A stretch of DNA of 6,902 bases. Source: JACZWZ01 sp964194935 (GTDB taxonomy: Bacteria > Actinomycetota > Acidimicrobiia > Spongiisociales > UBA11373). Below the pieces are notes generated by a model. It was given only the letters and a program-made list of their open reading frames with translations. It made no database searches and was not told the origin of the DNA. The translations under genes were made by a program, and so were the position numbers. The stretch is taken from assembly GCA_964194935.1 (NCBI GenBank), contig CAXMOL010000060.1, positions 1 to 6,902 of the forward strand. The letters are read 5' to 3'. Shown in pieces: positions 6,126 through 6,902 of this stretch. The number at the start of each line of letters is the position of its first letter. The stretch's first letter is position 1.

Positions 6126-6902
6126 TCACCGCGTCTCGAAGTCGTACAGACGTTCCGGGTTCGTCACGAGTATCTGATACCGCGTTGCCTCATCGGGGGC
6201 AAAGGCGAAGAGCGTATCGACCAGGTCGCCATCGTCGGGCATCGCCCGTACGTTCGGATGCGGCCAATCGGTGCCCCACAGTATTCGGTCGGGAGCAGCG
6301 GCGATCAGCGCGCTGGCGAAGGGAACGACATCGTCATACGGCGGGAGCCCGTCTGCAGTCAGGCGCTCTGCACCCGAGATCTTCACCCAGGCTCTTTCGT
6401 CAACCATCAGGTCGAGCAAGGTCGAGAACGGCTCCTGATCGAGCCCGGCGGCGACCGGAACCCGAGCCATGTGGTCGATGACGAATGGGCACGGCATTCG
6501 ATCGAAGAGCTCGGAGTATGAGGAGAGATCCTTGGCATCGAAATGCAGCACGATGTGCCAGCCAAACGGAGTGACCCGCTCCACAATCTGCCAGAACTCA
6601 TCCAACCGGGGTGCACCGCCAAGGTGAGCGACGAAGTTGAAGCGAGTCCCGCGAACACCAGCATCGTGGAGGCGGCCGATGTCAATGTCGTCAAAGCTCT
6701 CATCGATCATCGCGACCCCGGCGTATCGGCCCCGACCGCGCCCGAGAGCATCGAGCATCGCCGCGTTGTCTGTCCCATGACAGCTCGCCTGAACAAAGAC
6801 AGCGCGAGAGAGTCCGAGGTGTTCCTGAAGCTGCTCAAACGCCTCGATGCTCGCGTCCGGCGGCGTGTAGGTGCGGTTCGCTGCGAAGGGGAAGCGATCC
6901 GC
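6126..6902 (-). CDS. ligI: 2-pyrone-4,6-dicarboxylate hydrolase LigI, N-terminus outside the window
   Basis: The open frame runs through the right edge: 258 residues and the stop are visible. About 35-40 N-terminal residues, including the usual DAHCH metal-motif region, should lie beyond 6902. LigI is the amidohydrolase-superfamily lactonase that opens 2-pyrone-4,6-dicarboxylate, the LigC product, to 4-oxalomesaconate; the known enzyme needs no metal. Seen: FPFAANRTYTPPDA at the edge; VQASCHGTDNAAMLDA, a LigI signature (visible residues 37-52); GVRGTRFNFV; PFVIDHMARVPV; and WGTDWPHPN, whose Asp (visible residue 212) matches the catalytic Asp248 of the sphingomonad enzyme. The C-terminus LVTNPERLYDF also matches. 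An internal ATG at 6758 is not the start, because conserved LigI sequence continues upstream of it. Convergent with the hydrolase gene, so it must be transcribed from a promoter outside the window. Confidence 0.94.
   Translation of the reverse strand, partial: ADRFPFAANRTYTPPDASIEAFEQLQEHLGLSRAVFVQASCHGTDNAAMLDALGRGRGRYAGVAMIDESFDDIDIGRLHDAGVRGTRFNFVAHLGGAPRLDEFWQIVERVTPFGWHIVLHFDAKDLSSYSELFDRMPCPFVIDHMARVPVAAGLDQEPFSTLLDLMVDERAWVKISGAERLTADGLPPYDDVVPFASALIAAAPDRILWGTDWPHPNVRAMPDDGDLVDTLFAFAPDEATRYQILVTNPERLYDFETR

Noticed and set aside
6756..6758. Internal ATG as a possible ligI start giving 210 residues
   Set aside because: The frame stays open to the window edge and the upstream 48 codons encode conserved LigI sequence, including VQASCHGTDN, so the ATG is an internal methionine.
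1..6902. CRISPR arrays, insertion sequences, tRNA or rRNA genes, riboswitches
   Set aside because: No repeated spacer-like units, transposase motifs, terminal inverted repeats or recognisable RNA genes were found; almost the whole window is accounted for by eight coding regions.

Overview
This GC-rich, gene-dense window is a catabolic cluster for 4-hydroxybenzoate and protocatechuate through the 4,5-(meta)-cleavage route, the pathway best known from lignin-degrading sphingomonads. Seven of eight genes can be assigned by family motifs and active-site residues. The host is a high-GC bacterium (ATG and GTG starts, overlapping genes). The sequence alone does not separate an alphaproteobacterium from an actinobacterium or another high-GC lineage, and there is no rRNA, tRNA or taxonomic marker here.

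Layout. Positions 1-48 are a short fragment after the stop of ligC with no supportable gene. A minus-strand operon runs from 3435 down to 49: pobA (4-hydroxybenzoate 3-monooxygenase), ligA and ligB (small and large subunits of protocatechuate 4,5-dioxygenase) and ligC (CHMS dehydrogenase). The gap between pobA and ligA is 23 bp, and ligA/ligB and ligB/ligC overlap by 1 and 4 bp. A 77-bp divergent intergenic region (3436-3512) separates this operon from a plus-strand unit: a ligJ-type hydratase, a ligK-type aldolase overlapping it by 4 bp, then after 58 bp an alpha/beta hydrolase with no place in the textbook pathway. At the right end ligI (2-pyrone-4,6-dicarboxylate hydrolase) lies on the minus strand, convergent with the hydrolase, and its N-terminus is cut off by the window edge.

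How the genes work together. PobA turns 4-hydroxybenzoate into protocatechuate. LigAB cleaves the ring at the 4,5 bond to 4-carboxy-2-hydroxymuconate-6-semialdehyde. LigC oxidises its hemiacetal to 2-pyrone-4,6-dicarboxylate. LigI opens this lactone to 4-oxalomesaconate, LigJ hydrates, and LigK cleaves 4-carboxy-4-hydroxy-2-oxoadipate to pyruvate and oxaloacetate. The only known step missing is the 4-oxalomesaconate tautomerase/isomerase (LigU or GalD type). No regulator or transporter is visible, and all three may lie outside the window.

Novelty. I see no evidence of an undescribed defence, mobile or RNA system. The points most worth a second look are the unassigned alpha/beta hydrolase, an 18-bp near-perfect palindrome immediately upstream of it, and pobA being first gene of the ring-cleavage operon.
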